Of a DNA stretch of 64,000 bases, positions 55,354 through 64,000 are shown in pieces. The stretch is taken from NCBI GenBank assembly GCA_036873135.1, contig JAPTYO010000017.1, forward strand, positions 1,426,001-1,490,000, given 5' to 3'. This DNA comes from Clarkia xantiana subsp. parviflora (Eukaryota > Streptophyta > Magnoliopsida > Myrtales > Onagraceae). Each line of letters starts with the position of its first letter. Position 1 is the first letter of the stretch. The translations under genes were made by a program, and so were the position numbers. Below the pieces are notes generated by a model. That model worked only from the letters and a program-made list of their open reading frames with translations. It was not told where the DNA came from and made no database searches.

Positions 55354-56111
55354 TGATGGGTTCCGATGTAATCGTTAGCCCCGTTAACGGCCAACGGACG
55401 GCGAGTAGGTCCGGTGGGCCTCGTGAAAAGCCTGGAAGGCCTAGAGGCCCAGCACGAAGGGTCCCGACTTTAGCGGTCCCGATGTATGAGCTGAATGCTC
55501 CCGATGAGAAGCCTCTGAGTAGGCCCCGATATGCCTTAGTAAAGGCCCCGATAATAAAGCCCCGCAGAGGCTGGACCTGTCCCGCAGAGACTGAAGGTCC
55601 TGGGTGGTGATCTAGAATGAAACAACTTTGGAGTCTCCGACAGGAATCGGGACTTGTGATCAGAGGATAAAAAGCGAGAAACCTGCCTACTAGATAGAGT
55701 AGTGGAGACGGTTAGAGATAGAGATAAATCCCCCGAGATACGCAGGGCGTGCCCGAGATACGCGGAGTACGGGTAAGATACGCGGAGCGTGGGGCGAGAT
55801 ATACGGAATCCCTGACGAGATATACGGAATCGTGGCGAGATACACGGAATCATGGGTAAAACTGCCAGACGCAGTAACAGGTAACTGAGTAACTTCCCCT
55901 CCTATATAAAGGAGGAAGTTACCTCAGAAAACCATAGGCTAATACGAACTTAGACTTTTGCTTACCACCCATTGATCACCATACTCATTTAAGCATCGGA
56001 GAGGGATTCTGGGTCACCACCCAGGTCATCCCCTTTTGCAGGATTACGCGGAGCCCAGGAGTCCAAAGCTTTCCATCAAGGACGTAACGGAGCTTCGCCC
56101 GTGATCCAACA
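55354..56111 (+). mobile_element. 5' LTR of Tat element B
   Basis: 758 bp from TGATGGGTTCCGATG to GTGATCCAACA, with a TATA box at 55903-55910. It matches LTR C, the LTR at 1-481 and the partial 3' LTR at 63830-64000. The flank on the left is ATTAC. Confidence 0.92.
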
Positions 56112-56112
56112 T

Positions 56113-56130
56113 TGGCGCCGTCTGTGGGAA
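56113..56130 (+). other. Primer-binding site of element B
   Basis: TGGCGCCGTCTGTGGGAA, one base after the LTR. Confidence 0.82.
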
Positions 56131-56165
56131 ACTTACAAAAAGTCAAGATAGTTTCTACCAGATCA

Positions 56166-57270
56166 ATGGCCGGTGGTGGCAAGAAGAAGCAAGTTCAGGC
56201 TGGCAGTTCTCGTCCCGCAGGAACTGTGAATTCCCCGTTACCGGAACGTGTTGCTGAACAAGGTGAGAACCCCGCTCTTTCCCAGACAGGGGGGCAGGGT
56301 GATGGCTATGAGGTCTCAGTCCGAGACACAGAAAGGAACAGGCAGGATGTCCCGCGTAGGGAGGAAGATGAGGCTCCCCCAAACCCGGTGGGCCATGGAG
56401 GAGAAGGAGTCCCGCGAAGGGAAGAAGGGTCGTCTTCGAACTCGGAGTTGGCCAAGGCAGTAGCAGACGCTATGCCCATGTTCTTGGCCGCCATGGAGGC
56501 CTTGCTGGACAAAAGAGAGGCCGCTAAGAGGGCGGAGGAGTTGCCTCCGCGAGAAGAGTTACCACCACCCCCGCCGAGGGTGGACCCAGAGGAACAGGAG
56601 GTTCCGCCCAGGAGCAAGGGTAAGGAACCAGCACACCCGGAGAAGTTCGTGGTCGACGGCCCAGGTCCGGTGCAAAATAGGACCATTCCCCTGAATGGCC
56701 CCATCACCCCCGATCAGGTGGTGAAGATCGTTAGCATCTGCATGGGTGATCAGAAGCAGATGACATCGGAGTTAAGGGATCGGTCCAGCCATCCTTTCGT
56801 GCCACGGCTAATCGATACCGTCGCCCCGCCTGGCCTAGGTATTCCGACCATCAAGGAGTACGATGGGGGACCCAGTTCGTCATGTTTAGAGGCATGTCCA
56901 GGCCCGCATGGGTCGAACTTCGAACGATGACCTCATCTGTTCATTGTTCCCGATAACACTGGGAGAAAGGGCCATGACTTGGTTCTTCAGCCTCCCGCCA
57001 GGATGCATCACGTGCTGGGCTGATATGCACGATCGCTTCATCAAGCAGTATCAAGGTCGGAGGCGTCTTCTGAAAAGTGTGAGGTCCTTGACCCAGGTGG
57101 TGCAGAGACCAGATGAATCGCTGGCATACTACTATCAGCGATTCACTGCTAGTGCTGCGGAGATTGATGAAGAAATCTCGGAGGGAGAAACAATCCGTAC
57201 TTTCCTGCGGAACTTGAGCGCTCCGTACGGCTCCGATCTGATGCACAGCGTAGCCGTGAAGGCCGTGTAG
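56166..57270 (+). pseudogene. Gag N-terminal and capsid region of element B, frameshifted
   Basis: It starts MAGGGKKKQVQ like C and is open to KEYDGG near 56866. There, five bases present in C are missing, so the frame runs into noise and stops at 56930. The correct frame resumes by 56908 (MGRTSNDDLICSLFP, LGERAMTWFFSLPPG, RRLLKSVRSLTQVVQ, SEGETIRTFLRNLSA) and ends at a TAG at 57268-57270 where C has tryptophan. The capsid core that element A lacks is present here. Both lesions would prevent a full Gag from this copy. Confidence 0.87.
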
Positions 57271-57273
57271 AGC

Positions 57274-60069
57274 ATGGAGGCCCTGCAAGCAAGGGTGAAA
57301 CAGCAAATCGACGTCCAAGAGTCGAAGATTGCTGCTGGAGAGCTCGATCCCCCGAAATCGGGGAGAGGAAAGCCATCGTCCAAGCTGTCGGATGATCGCA
57401 AAGGGAGCGACAAGTCGGAAGGAAGTAGGAACCGTGGTCGTCCCGATAAAAGAGAAGACAAGTGCCCTCCGAGGAAGGACAACCGAGAGGGTCGGGCTGT
57501 TCCCATCAATAGCTCGATGATCTCTGTGTTAGCTGTGATGGACAGACAGGGTCTCGCCCGATACCCCCCGAGGAAAGAAGGCGAATTCCTAGGAGGCCGC
57601 CCTGACCGTTACTGTCGCTACCATCGAGCCAATGGTCACGACACCGAAAACTGTCGGGAGCTGAAGAAGGAAATTGAGAAGCTGATCCAGAAGGGGAAGT
57701 TAAAAGAGTTTGTCGGAAGGGGAAGATGCCAATCCCGCTCCAAAAGTCGGTCACGGTCCCGCTCCAAGTCCCGCGACCGATCCCCAAAGAAGAAAAAGAT
57801 TGAGCAAGAAGCTTCAGGTTCAGGTGCCCGTAGGGAGAGGCGCGGAACTATCAATGTTATCCATGGAGGAATGGCGGCAGGAGGAGATACCTCCGCCTCT
57901 CGGGAGAACTACGCTTCCCGCATATCTGCCGCGGTGGTGCTAGGAAAAAGGTCCCGGTCGTGGACCCTAAAGGAGGAAATGGTAATTTCTTTCTCGGCGG
58001 AGGATCTAGTAGGCGTGGAGAGCCCTCACGACGACGCCTTGGTCGTGACCCTGGACGTGGACAGATTCGAGATGAAGCGGATCCTAATAGACGGACGGAG
58101 CTCCTCCGATATTCTCTTCATGGACGCTCTGGAAGCCATGGGAAAGACGAAGAAGGACCTGACGCAGGTGGACTTCCCGATGGTGGGATTCTCTGGCTCC
58201 ACTTCCTACCCGTTGGGAATGATTACCTTACCAGTAGAGTTCGGTAGTGGCTGGAAGATGGAGAAACGAAACGTGGATTTCGTCGTAGTGGAGTCCGCGG
58301 GGGCATACAACGCGATCATCGGAAGGACCACCATCAACCCTCTCATGGAAGTCGCCTCGACGGTCCACCAGAAGATGAAGTTTCCGACGGACAACGGGGT
58401 CGGAGAGGTCAAGGGTGACCAGGTGGCGTCGCGAAAATGCTATGTTAATGCTACCCGAAGGAGGAGGAGGGAAGCCATGACTGTCCTTCAGACTGATGCC
58501 GATCCTCGAGAGGAGTATGGGCGTCCCGCCCCTGTGGAGGACTTGAAGGAAGTCGAAATTGATGGGCCTCGGAGGAAGGTGAAGATCGGATCTTCCCTAT
58601 CGGAGGAGAGAGCAAAAGAGTTGATCGAGCTCCTGAAGGAGTTTAAGGAGCTGTTTGCCTGGTCCCCGAGTGATATGCCAGGAATCAGCCCCGACGTGAT
58701 AGTGCACGAGCTGAAGATAGATCCCGCGATCAAGCCCATCGCGCAGAGAAGGCGTCCGATGGGCGCGGACAAGAGGATCGCGATCCAGCAAGAGGTGGGC
58801 AGACTGCTCGATGCTGGATTCATTAAGGAGCTCCGATTCCAGACTTGGGTGGCTAACCCAGTCCTGGTGCGAAAGAGTAATGGGAAGTGGCGGATGTGTG
58901 TCGATTTCCGCGACTTGAACAAAGCTTGCCCGAAGGATTGCTACCCGCTCCCGAGGATTGACCAGTTGGTGGATGCCACATCGGGACATGAGCTGCTGAG
59001 CTTCATGGATGCCTATTCCGGGTACAACCAGATCAAGATGGCGAAAGAGGATGCCCCCCATACGGCCTTCTACGTCGACAGTGACGTCTACCATTACGAC
59101 GTGATGCCCTTCGGATTGATCAATGCCGGAGCAACTTACCAGCGGATGGTGAACAAGTTGTTCGGAGACATGCTGGGGAAAACCATGGAGGCGTATGTGA
59201 ATGACATGCTGGTGAAGTCCCGACAGGCAGGAGACCATGTCCAGAACTTGGCGGCGGTATTTGAGCGGATGAAGTTCCATCAGGTTCGGCTGAACCCCGA
59301 CAAATGTGCTTTTGGGGTGAACTCGGGGAAGTTCCTAGGGTTCATGGTGAGCCAGAGAGGAATCGAGGTGAACCACGAGAAGCTGCGGGCGATCGAGGAG
59401 ATGCAGTCCCCGAAGACTCATCGGGAGGTCCAGGTGCTGAATGGCCGCTTGGCCGCGATGAATCGCTTCCTATCCAAGGCAAGTGACCGAGCTATGCCAT
59501 TTTTTGATGTGCTGAGGGCCAACAAGAAGTTCGAATGGGCCGACAAGTGTGAGGAGGCGTTCCAGGCACTCAAGCAGCACCTCCGTACCCTCCCGCCGTT
59601 GGCGAAACCAGTTCCAGGCGAGCCGCTCTATCTCTATTTGGCTGTTTCTGATGTGGCTGTTAGTTCTGTTTTGATTAAAATTGTCAAGGGCAACCAAGTG
59701 CCTATCTATTATGTAAGCAAGGCGTTTGCCAAGTCTGAAATAAACTATCCCGCAATTGAGAAGTATCTCTTCGCGTTGATTATTGCCGCTCGAAAACTAC
59801 GACCTTACTTCCATGCCCATGAAGTCACGGTATTGACTAATCAGCCCTTGAAACACTTTTTGAACCGACCGGAGGCGTCGGGGAGATTGGTGAAATGGGC
59901 CATCGAGCTGACGGAATTCCGCATTCATTTCGCTCCGAGAACCGCTATTAAGGGCCAGGCATTGGCAGATTTCATAGCTGAGTCTTCGGCACCCGATCTG
60001 GAAGTAACGGGTCCCACAGAGGGGGCAACCATGGAAGAAGTCCCGACAACAGAACAGCAGCCAGAATAG
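57274..60069 (+). CDS. Gag C-terminus, protease, RT and RNase H of element B
   Basis: 931 codons open after the TAG at 57268. Visible in order: MEALQARVKQQIDVQESK; zinc knuckle CRYHRANGHDTENC at about 114-127; RS-rich stretch SRSKSRSRSRSKSRDRS at about 155-171; protease (ILIDGRSSSDILF at about 273); RT with palm motifs; gypsy-type RNase H ending near residue 900. Two catalytic changes are seen against element A: the protease site is DGR instead of DGG, and the RT YVDD is YVND (GAT to AAT at 59200). The frame stops at TAG 60067-60069, between the two RNase H domains. The enzyme is therefore inactive in this copy. Confidence 0.9.
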   Translation: MEALQARVKQQIDVQESKIAAGELDPPKSGRGKPSSKLSDDRKGSDKSEGSRNRGRPDKREDKCPPRKDNREGRAVPINSSMISVLAVMDRQGLARYPPRKEGEFLGGRPDRYCRYHRANGHDTENCRELKKEIEKLIQKGKLKEFVGRGRCQSRSKSRSRSRSKSRDRSPKKKKIEQEASGSGARRERRGTINVIHGGMAAGGDTSASRENYASRISAAVVLGKRSRSWTLKEEMVISFSAEDLVGVESPHDDALVVTLDVDRFEMKRILIDGRSSSDILFMDALEAMGKTKKDLTQVDFPMVGFSGSTSYPLGMITLPVEFGSGWKMEKRNVDFVVVESAGAYNAIIGRTTINPLMEVASTVHQKMKFPTDNGVGEVKGDQVASRKCYVNATRRRRREAMTVLQTDADPREEYGRPAPVEDLKEVEIDGPRRKVKIGSSLSEERAKELIELLKEFKELFAWSPSDMPGISPDVIVHELKIDPAIKPIAQRRRPMGADKRIAIQQEVGRLLDAGFIKELRFQTWVANPVLVRKSNGKWRMCVDFRDLNKACPKDCYPLPRIDQLVDATSGHELLSFMDAYSGYNQIKMAKEDAPHTAFYVDSDVYHYDVMPFGLINAGATYQRMVNKLFGDMLGKTMEAYVNDMLVKSRQAGDHVQNLAAVFERMKFHQVRLNPDKCAFGVNSGKFLGFMVSQRGIEVNHEKLRAIEEMQSPKTHREVQVLNGRLAAMNRFLSKASDRAMPFFDVLRANKKFEWADKCEEAFQALKQHLRTLPPLAKPVPGEPLYLYLAVSDVAVSSVLIKIVKGNQVPIYYVSKAFAKSEINYPAIEKYLFALIIAARKLRPYFHAHEVTVLTNQPLKHFLNRPEASGRLVKWAIELTEFRIHFAPRTAIKGQALADFIAESSAPDLEVTGPTEGATMEEVPTTEQQPE

Positions 60070-60093
60070 CCAAATGAGGAGAATACTTGGGAG

Positions 60094-61692
60094 ATGTACA
60101 CTGATGGTTCATCGAGTGTAGAAGGCTCGGGGGCAGGATTCGTATTGATACCGCCCGGTGGAGGCGAGCCCCTGCGATATGCCTTGGCGTTGACATTCAA
60201 AGCCACCAACAACGAAGCGGAATACGAGGCTCTCATCACGGGCCTCAAAATTTCCAAGGGTACGGGGGTCGATCATTTAAAAGTGAAGTGTGATGCCAGC
60301 TTGGTTGTAAACCAAGTCCAGGGGAACTATGAAGCTAAGAGCCCGACAATGAAGAAGTATTTGCACGAGGTGCAGACTTTGAAGGGAAGCTTCAAAAGCT
60401 TTGATATCGAGGCAATCCCGAGGGAAGAAAACGCGGAAGCAGATGCCTTGAGCAAGTTCGCTCTGGGAGTGGCCCCCGAGGAGAATCGAAAGGTGCATTT
60501 CACCGATGATAAGGTGGCAGCTGTCAGGTTGCGGCGGATCGCGGACAACTATGCGATGGTGGACAACCAGTTGTACAAAAAAGGGTATGTAAAGCCTTTT
60601 CTAAAATGCGTAGCAGAGCCCGACACAAATCGGATCCTGAGGGAGCTACACGAAGGAGTCGCGGCCTGCCATGAAGGAGCCCGATCTCTAGTGAGGAAGG
60701 CATTGAACTTAGGCTACTATTGGCCCTCGATGAACAAGGAAGCGACCGCGATGGTCCGATCCTGTGATGCATGCCAGAGGTACGCCCCAAATATCGTGGC
60801 TCCCGCCGCGGACCTAATGCCCATCAGGAGTGCATGGCCCTTCGCGCAATGGGGGATTGACTTGGTGGGACCTCTTCCTCAAGCGAAAGGTCAGTGCAAG
60901 TATTTGCTCGTGGCTATCGACTACTTTTCAAAGTGGATAGAGGCTAAGGCATTAGCCAGAACGACGGGGCAGCAGATCCTCAAGTTCCTTCAAACTCAGA
61001 TAATATCCCGGTACGGGGTTCCTCGAGTGTTGATCAGCGACAACGGCCCTCCGTTCAATGGGGCTCAGTTGAAGGAGTACCTGGAAGAACTAAACATTGA
61101 GCATCGGACCGCTTCAGTCCGTCACGCTCAGACCAATGGCCAGGTAGAATCAGCCAACAAGATCGTGATGGATGGCTTGAAGAAGAGAGTCTATGCCTTG
61201 CAGGGCCATTGGCTGGATGAGCTCGCGAACGTGCTGTGGGCTGTGAGAACAAAACCTAAGCAATCAACAGGAGAAACTCCGTTTGGCCTGGTCTATGGCA
61301 CGGAGGCAGTCGCTCCCGTGGAAATAGCGGTGGCGTCCCATCGCGCGAAATATTACGAGCCTCTGACAAACGAGGAAATGAGACGTCTGGACTTAGACCT
61401 ACTCGAGGAAAATAGGTGGAAGGCTGATGAAGTCCAGGCCCGAATGCGTATGGCAACAGCCCGATATTACAATCGGCGTGTCAGGTCCCGACAATTCTTC
61501 GTGGGAGAACTTGTTTGGCGGAGGAACGAGTTCGTTCATCAAGATCGGATCCACAAGCTATCGCCAAAATGGGAGGGACCTTACAAAATCGTAGGGATGC
61601 CAGCACCCAATGCATACAGGCTAGAGGACCTCGATTGCAAGACGTTGAAGCATTCCTTCAGTGGCGAACACTTGAAGAAGTATCATGTTTGA
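60094..61692 (+). CDS. Second RNase H and integrase of element B
   Basis: 532 codons. The second, archaeal-type RNase H begins MYTDGSSSVEGSGAGF and has NNEAEYEALITGL, KCDASLVVNQ and NAEADALSKF, so its four acidic residues are present. After KVH the linker seen in element A (LEKVILSATDQLEVC) is missing. Integrase follows: LHEGVAACHEGARSL and CDACQRY (HHCC zinc finger); core with GIDLVGPLP, ISDNGPPFNG and TNGQVESAN (DDE triad present); C-terminal part to LKKYHV. It is out of reach of Gag-pol translation because of the TAG 24 bases upstream unless that stop is read through. The frame itself looks intact. Confidence 0.9.
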   Translation: MYTDGSSSVEGSGAGFVLIPPGGGEPLRYALALTFKATNNEAEYEALITGLKISKGTGVDHLKVKCDASLVVNQVQGNYEAKSPTMKKYLHEVQTLKGSFKSFDIEAIPREENAEADALSKFALGVAPEENRKVHFTDDKVAAVRLRRIADNYAMVDNQLYKKGYVKPFLKCVAEPDTNRILRELHEGVAACHEGARSLVRKALNLGYYWPSMNKEATAMVRSCDACQRYAPNIVAPAADLMPIRSAWPFAQWGIDLVGPLPQAKGQCKYLLVAIDYFSKWIEAKALARTTGQQILKFLQTQIISRYGVPRVLISDNGPPFNGAQLKEYLEELNIEHRTASVRHAQTNGQVESANKIVMDGLKKRVYALQGHWLDELANVLWAVRTKPKQSTGETPFGLVYGTEAVAPVEIAVASHRAKYYEPLTNEEMRRLDLDLLEENRWKADEVQARMRMATARYYNRRVRSRQFFVGELVWRRNEFVHQDRIHKLSPKWEGPYKIVGMPAPNAYRLEDLDCKTLKHSFSGEHLKKYHV

Positions 61693-61867
61693 TATTAAGC
61701 CGCCGTGAAAGGTGCAAATTATCTATCAATAAGATCTGATGTAAGCCTATTTTGATTTGAGTTATTTATGAATAAAAGAAGTTGCTTCCGATCAAATTGC
61801 TTTTAGATTTATTCTAACTGTTAGTAAGACGTCCTGAAGGACGCGACAAAAAGCCTTCCGAGGTACG
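61693..61867 (+). other. Start of the 3' region of element B
   Basis: Short AT-rich part with an AATAAA at about 61769, then the tandem arrays. Confidence 0.5.
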
Positions 61868-62240
61868 CGTAAGTCGTCTATATGACGCGGCCAAAAGCCT
61901 TAACGGGTATGGACAAAAGCGCTACGGGGTACACGTAAGTCGTCTATATGATGCAACCAAAAGCCTAGGTACGAAAAGGCCCTGATGGGTCCGCGTAAGT
62001 CGTCTATATGATGCGGCCAAAAGCCTTAACGGGTACGGAAAAGCCTTAACAGGTCCGCGTAAGTCGTCTATATGATGCGGCCAAAAGCCTTAACGGGTAC
62101 GGAAAAGCCTTAACAGGTCCGCGTAAGTCGTCTATATGATGCGGCCAAAAGCCTTAACGGGTAAGGAAAAGCCTTAACAGGTCCGCGTAAGTCGTCTATA
62201 TGATGCGGCAAAAAGCCTTGAAGGGTACGATTAAGCCGTC
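61868..62240 (+). repeat. 64-bp tandem array in the 3' region of element B
   Basis: Six units beginning CGTAAGTCGTCTATATGA start at 61868, 61934, 61994, 62058, 62122 and 62186. The last three spacings are exactly 64 bp and nearly identical; the first ones are irregular. Confidence 0.92.
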
Positions 62241-62291
62241 CAGTAGAGACGCAATAAAAGCCCTAAGGGGTGTGAAAATGGCCTTGAAAGG

Positions 62292-62628
62292 CGGGGACGA
62301 GAAGCCTTAAGTGGTGAAGTCCCGATTTTGGACGAGAAACCTTAAGTGGTGAAGTCCCGATTGGACGAGAAACCTTAAGTGGTGAAGTCCCGATTGGACG
62401 AGAAGCCTTAAGTGGTGAAGCCCCGATTGGACGAGAAGCCTTAAGTGGTGAAGTCCCGATTTTGGACGAGAAGCCTTAAGTGGCGAAGTCCCGATTTTGG
62501 ACGAGAAGCCTTAAGTGGCGAAGTCCCGATTGGACGAGAAGCCTTAAGTGGCAAAGTCCCGATTGGACGAGAAACCTTAAGTGGTGAAATCCCGATTGGA
62601 CGAGAAACCTTAAATGGTGAAGTCCTGA
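62292..62628 (+). repeat. 33-35-bp tandem array in the 3' region of element B
   Basis: Ten units like GGACGAGAAGCCTTAAGTGG followed by TGAAGTCCCGATT (33 bp) or with two extra T (35 bp). The phrase AAGCCTTAA is shared with the 64-bp units, so both arrays may derive from one seed. Confidence 0.92.
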
Positions 62629-62843
62629 GTAAAGCGTCGGAAGGACGTATGAAGTCATCTCAAATGGTGCATCGGAACATTCTCAGTAACGAGTTTAAAG
62701 ACGCTTTAAATAAGTGCAAACGATTATCGAGACCAAAACAGATAAAAGAGGTTCCTTATATAAAGGCTCGAAGGCCAAAGGGGTCCGATACAAAGGATAA
62801 AGAAGACAAGGAGAAAAATTACAAGGACTAAAAATACAGAGCA

Positions 62844-63251
62844 TTAAGCTTGGTCCTTATTGGCGGCATCAACAGGAGTTGGGTCCACGGAGTTGGTAGC
62901 AGAAGGCTCCACAGGGTCAGCCGTTGGAGGAATTGCTATCGGAATCATGGGATCGAGGAGTTTCCGATGAAGAAGTAGCTCCTCTTCACTCTGAACTTGT
63001 GGTATGCATTTCCGGCCTTGAGCATCGGCCTCTTTGGTGGAAATGATACACCCTTCCTGGAGAGCTGCATCATAAGCAGTGCTGAAAATTTCGTTCAGAG
63101 CATAGTCGAAGTTGAAAGGCTTCCTTCCCCCGAAACCAGATCTACTATCTGAAATCAGCCATTGAAAGGAATGTTAGGTTTATTCGGAAAACTACAATCA
63201 AGTTAAGTAAAGATGAAGGCAAACAATAGAGAAGGAAACCTTACCAGACAT
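62844..63251 (-). CDS. Spliced antisense gene in the 3' region of element B, product unknown
   Basis: On the minus strand an ATG at 63251 opens a 7-nt coding exon (ATGTCTG, to 63245). A 96-bp intron (63244-63149) has donor GTAAGG, branch-like CTAAC, a pyrimidine stretch and acceptor GATTTCAG. Exon 2 (63148-62844) stays open to TAA at 62844-62846. The spliced frame is 103 codons: MSDSRSGFGGRKPFNFDYAL at the start, then NEIFSTAYDAALQEG, a charged centre (QSEEELLLHRKLLDP) and a proline/acidic tail. Without splicing, a stop lies just upstream in the intron and no early ATG is in frame. A TATA box is at 63376-63369. The protein is not recognised: no membrane segment or signal peptide. It could be a regulator carried by the element; that is inference. 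Confidence 0.6.
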
Positions 63252-63368
63252 GGTAAAGTCTTGAATTACTTGAAGAGCAAAAGACGCGGGGAGAAGAAAC
63301 TTCGAGCTCAAAAATGGATGCACTTCCAAAAATGGAGACAGTGAAGAAGAATAGTGCCAGGGTCTTAG

Positions 63369-63376
63369 CTTTTATA
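63369..63376 (-). promoter_or_regulatory. TATA box of the antisense gene
   Basis: TATAAAAG read on the minus strand (context GCTTATAAAAGC), about 118 bp upstream of the antisense ATG. Transcription starting about 30 bp downstream would give a leader of about 90 nt. Confidence 0.5.
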
Positions 63377-63639
63377 AGCAAAAAGGGACAAGCTGGACGG
63401 ATTCAATCTTGACCGTTGAAGACTGAGGGACGGTACAGAAAAGACGTTGGTGACGTAAGGAGTACCTTTTTCAGAAAGCACAGTCACGCTGATGTAAGCA
63501 TCGTTTCCTTATCCCTAGGCATTTAATGCTACAGTAACCGAGGAGTTTCCTCGGATTTGGCAACTGCCCGTGGGGTCTGGTGGGCCCAAGGTAATCATGA
63601 GTAAGAGACTCTGTTATACGACAATCACACGCAAGGCAA

Positions 63640-63790
63640 AAGCCTCCGACGGTGGTATCGGAAGGTATGAAAACAGAAGCCTCCGACGGTGGTATCGGAA
63701 GGTACGAAAACAAAGGCCTCCGACGGTGGTATCGGAAGATATAAAAACAAAAACCTCTGACAACGAGGTCAGAAGGGCTGAATTAAAAGA
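63640..63790 (+). repeat. 38-bp tandem units with internal inverted repeats
   Basis: Three to four units of GCCTCCGACGGTGGTATCGG followed by AAGGTATGAAAACA. Within each unit CCTCCGA and TCGGAAGG can pair. The last unit is diverged (CTCTGACAACGAGGTCAGAAG) yet keeps its pairing. Confidence 0.8.
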
Positions 63791-63818
63791 CATGACGAAC
63801 TAAAAGTCCCCCATGTCT

Positions 63819-63829
63819 TGGGGGCAAAT
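63819..63829 (+). other. Polypurine tract of element B
   Basis: TTGGGGGCAAA directly before TGATGGG. The sequence just upstream is CCCCCATGTC. Confidence 0.8.
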
Positions 63830-64000
63830 GATGGGTTCTGATGTAATCGTTAGCCCCGTTAACGGCCAACGGACGGCGAGTAGGTCCGGTGGGCCTCGTG
63901 AAAAGCCTGGAAGGCCCAGAGGCCCAGCACGAAGGGTCCCGACTTTAGCGGTCCCGATGTATGAGCTGAATGCTCCCGATGAGAAGCCTCTGAGTAGGCT
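63830..64000 (+). mobile_element. 3' LTR of element B, cut by window end
   Basis: The first 171 bp match the 5' LTR at 55354 onward with very few differences (for example TTCTGATG for TTCCGATG), so the insertion is fairly recent. The right target duplication is outside the window. Confidence 0.92.

Noticed and set aside
62445..62831. 128-codon plus-strand frame with GREALSGEVPI repeats
   Set aside because: It arises from the 33-bp array; the 35-bp units in the same array break the frame, and no start context or conservation is visible.

Overview
This is a stretch of plant nuclear genome, almost certainly angiosperm. It is built nearly entirely of nested, broken transposable elements. The evidence is plant-type Ty3/gypsy Tat polyproteins with two RNase H domains, Ty1/copia pol fragments with initiator-Met primer sites, an L1-type LINE with endonuclease, RT and RNase H, a Mutator-like element with a 9-bp target duplication, and scraps of plant gene families (PPR, CDPK). 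I see no intact host gene, no rRNA, no tRNA and no CRISPR. All readings, alignments and junctions were made by eye.

Layout. 1-481: edge of a B-family LTR. 743-833: scrap of R-family LTR. 834-5410: 5' half of Tat element A (+). 5405-7438: 5' half of B-family element C (-), fused head-on to A. 7797-8010 and 10453-10600: PPR and CDPK gene fragments. 8241-10051: non-autonomous MULE with a perfect 9-bp target duplication. 12020-13990: large foldback element. 14093-14340: copia gag scrap. 14509-19039: 3' end and 3' LTR of an Ogre-like element. 19040-21091: wrecked gypsy element G (-) with an initiator-Met primer site. 21095-27594 plus 34415-34480: copia element 1 (-), whose 5' LTR is split by the gag-only element R (-, 27595-34414). 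34484-37763: 3' part of a Tat-like element E (+) carrying a multi-exon antisense pseudogene. 37764-41640: copia element 2 (-). 41879-42760: A-family fragment D (-). 42761-44003: 5' end of element F (-). 44046-48351: LINE (-). 48352-55353: Ogre-like LTR / 3' region / LTR / primer-site array. 55354-64000: nearly complete B-family Tat element (+), whose 3' LTR runs off the window.

Element B shows how these parts normally fit together. The 5' LTR carries the promoter and is followed by the primer-binding site. Gag has a zinc knuckle and an RS-rich tail. Then come protease, RT, RNase H, a second RNase H and integrase. After integrase lies a long 3' region of tandem repeats, then a polypurine tract and the 3' LTR. 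B is disabled by a gag frameshift, two in-frame stops, and catalytic changes in protease and RT.

The most interesting item is in the 3' region of B: a small gene on the opposite strand. It has a TATA box, a 7-nt first coding exon, a 96-bp GT-AG intron with a good branch site, and a 103-codon spliced frame. Element E carries an older, larger antisense gene remnant that still keeps splice sites. Antisense introns would not be removed from the sense genomic RNA, so they can survive retrotransposition.
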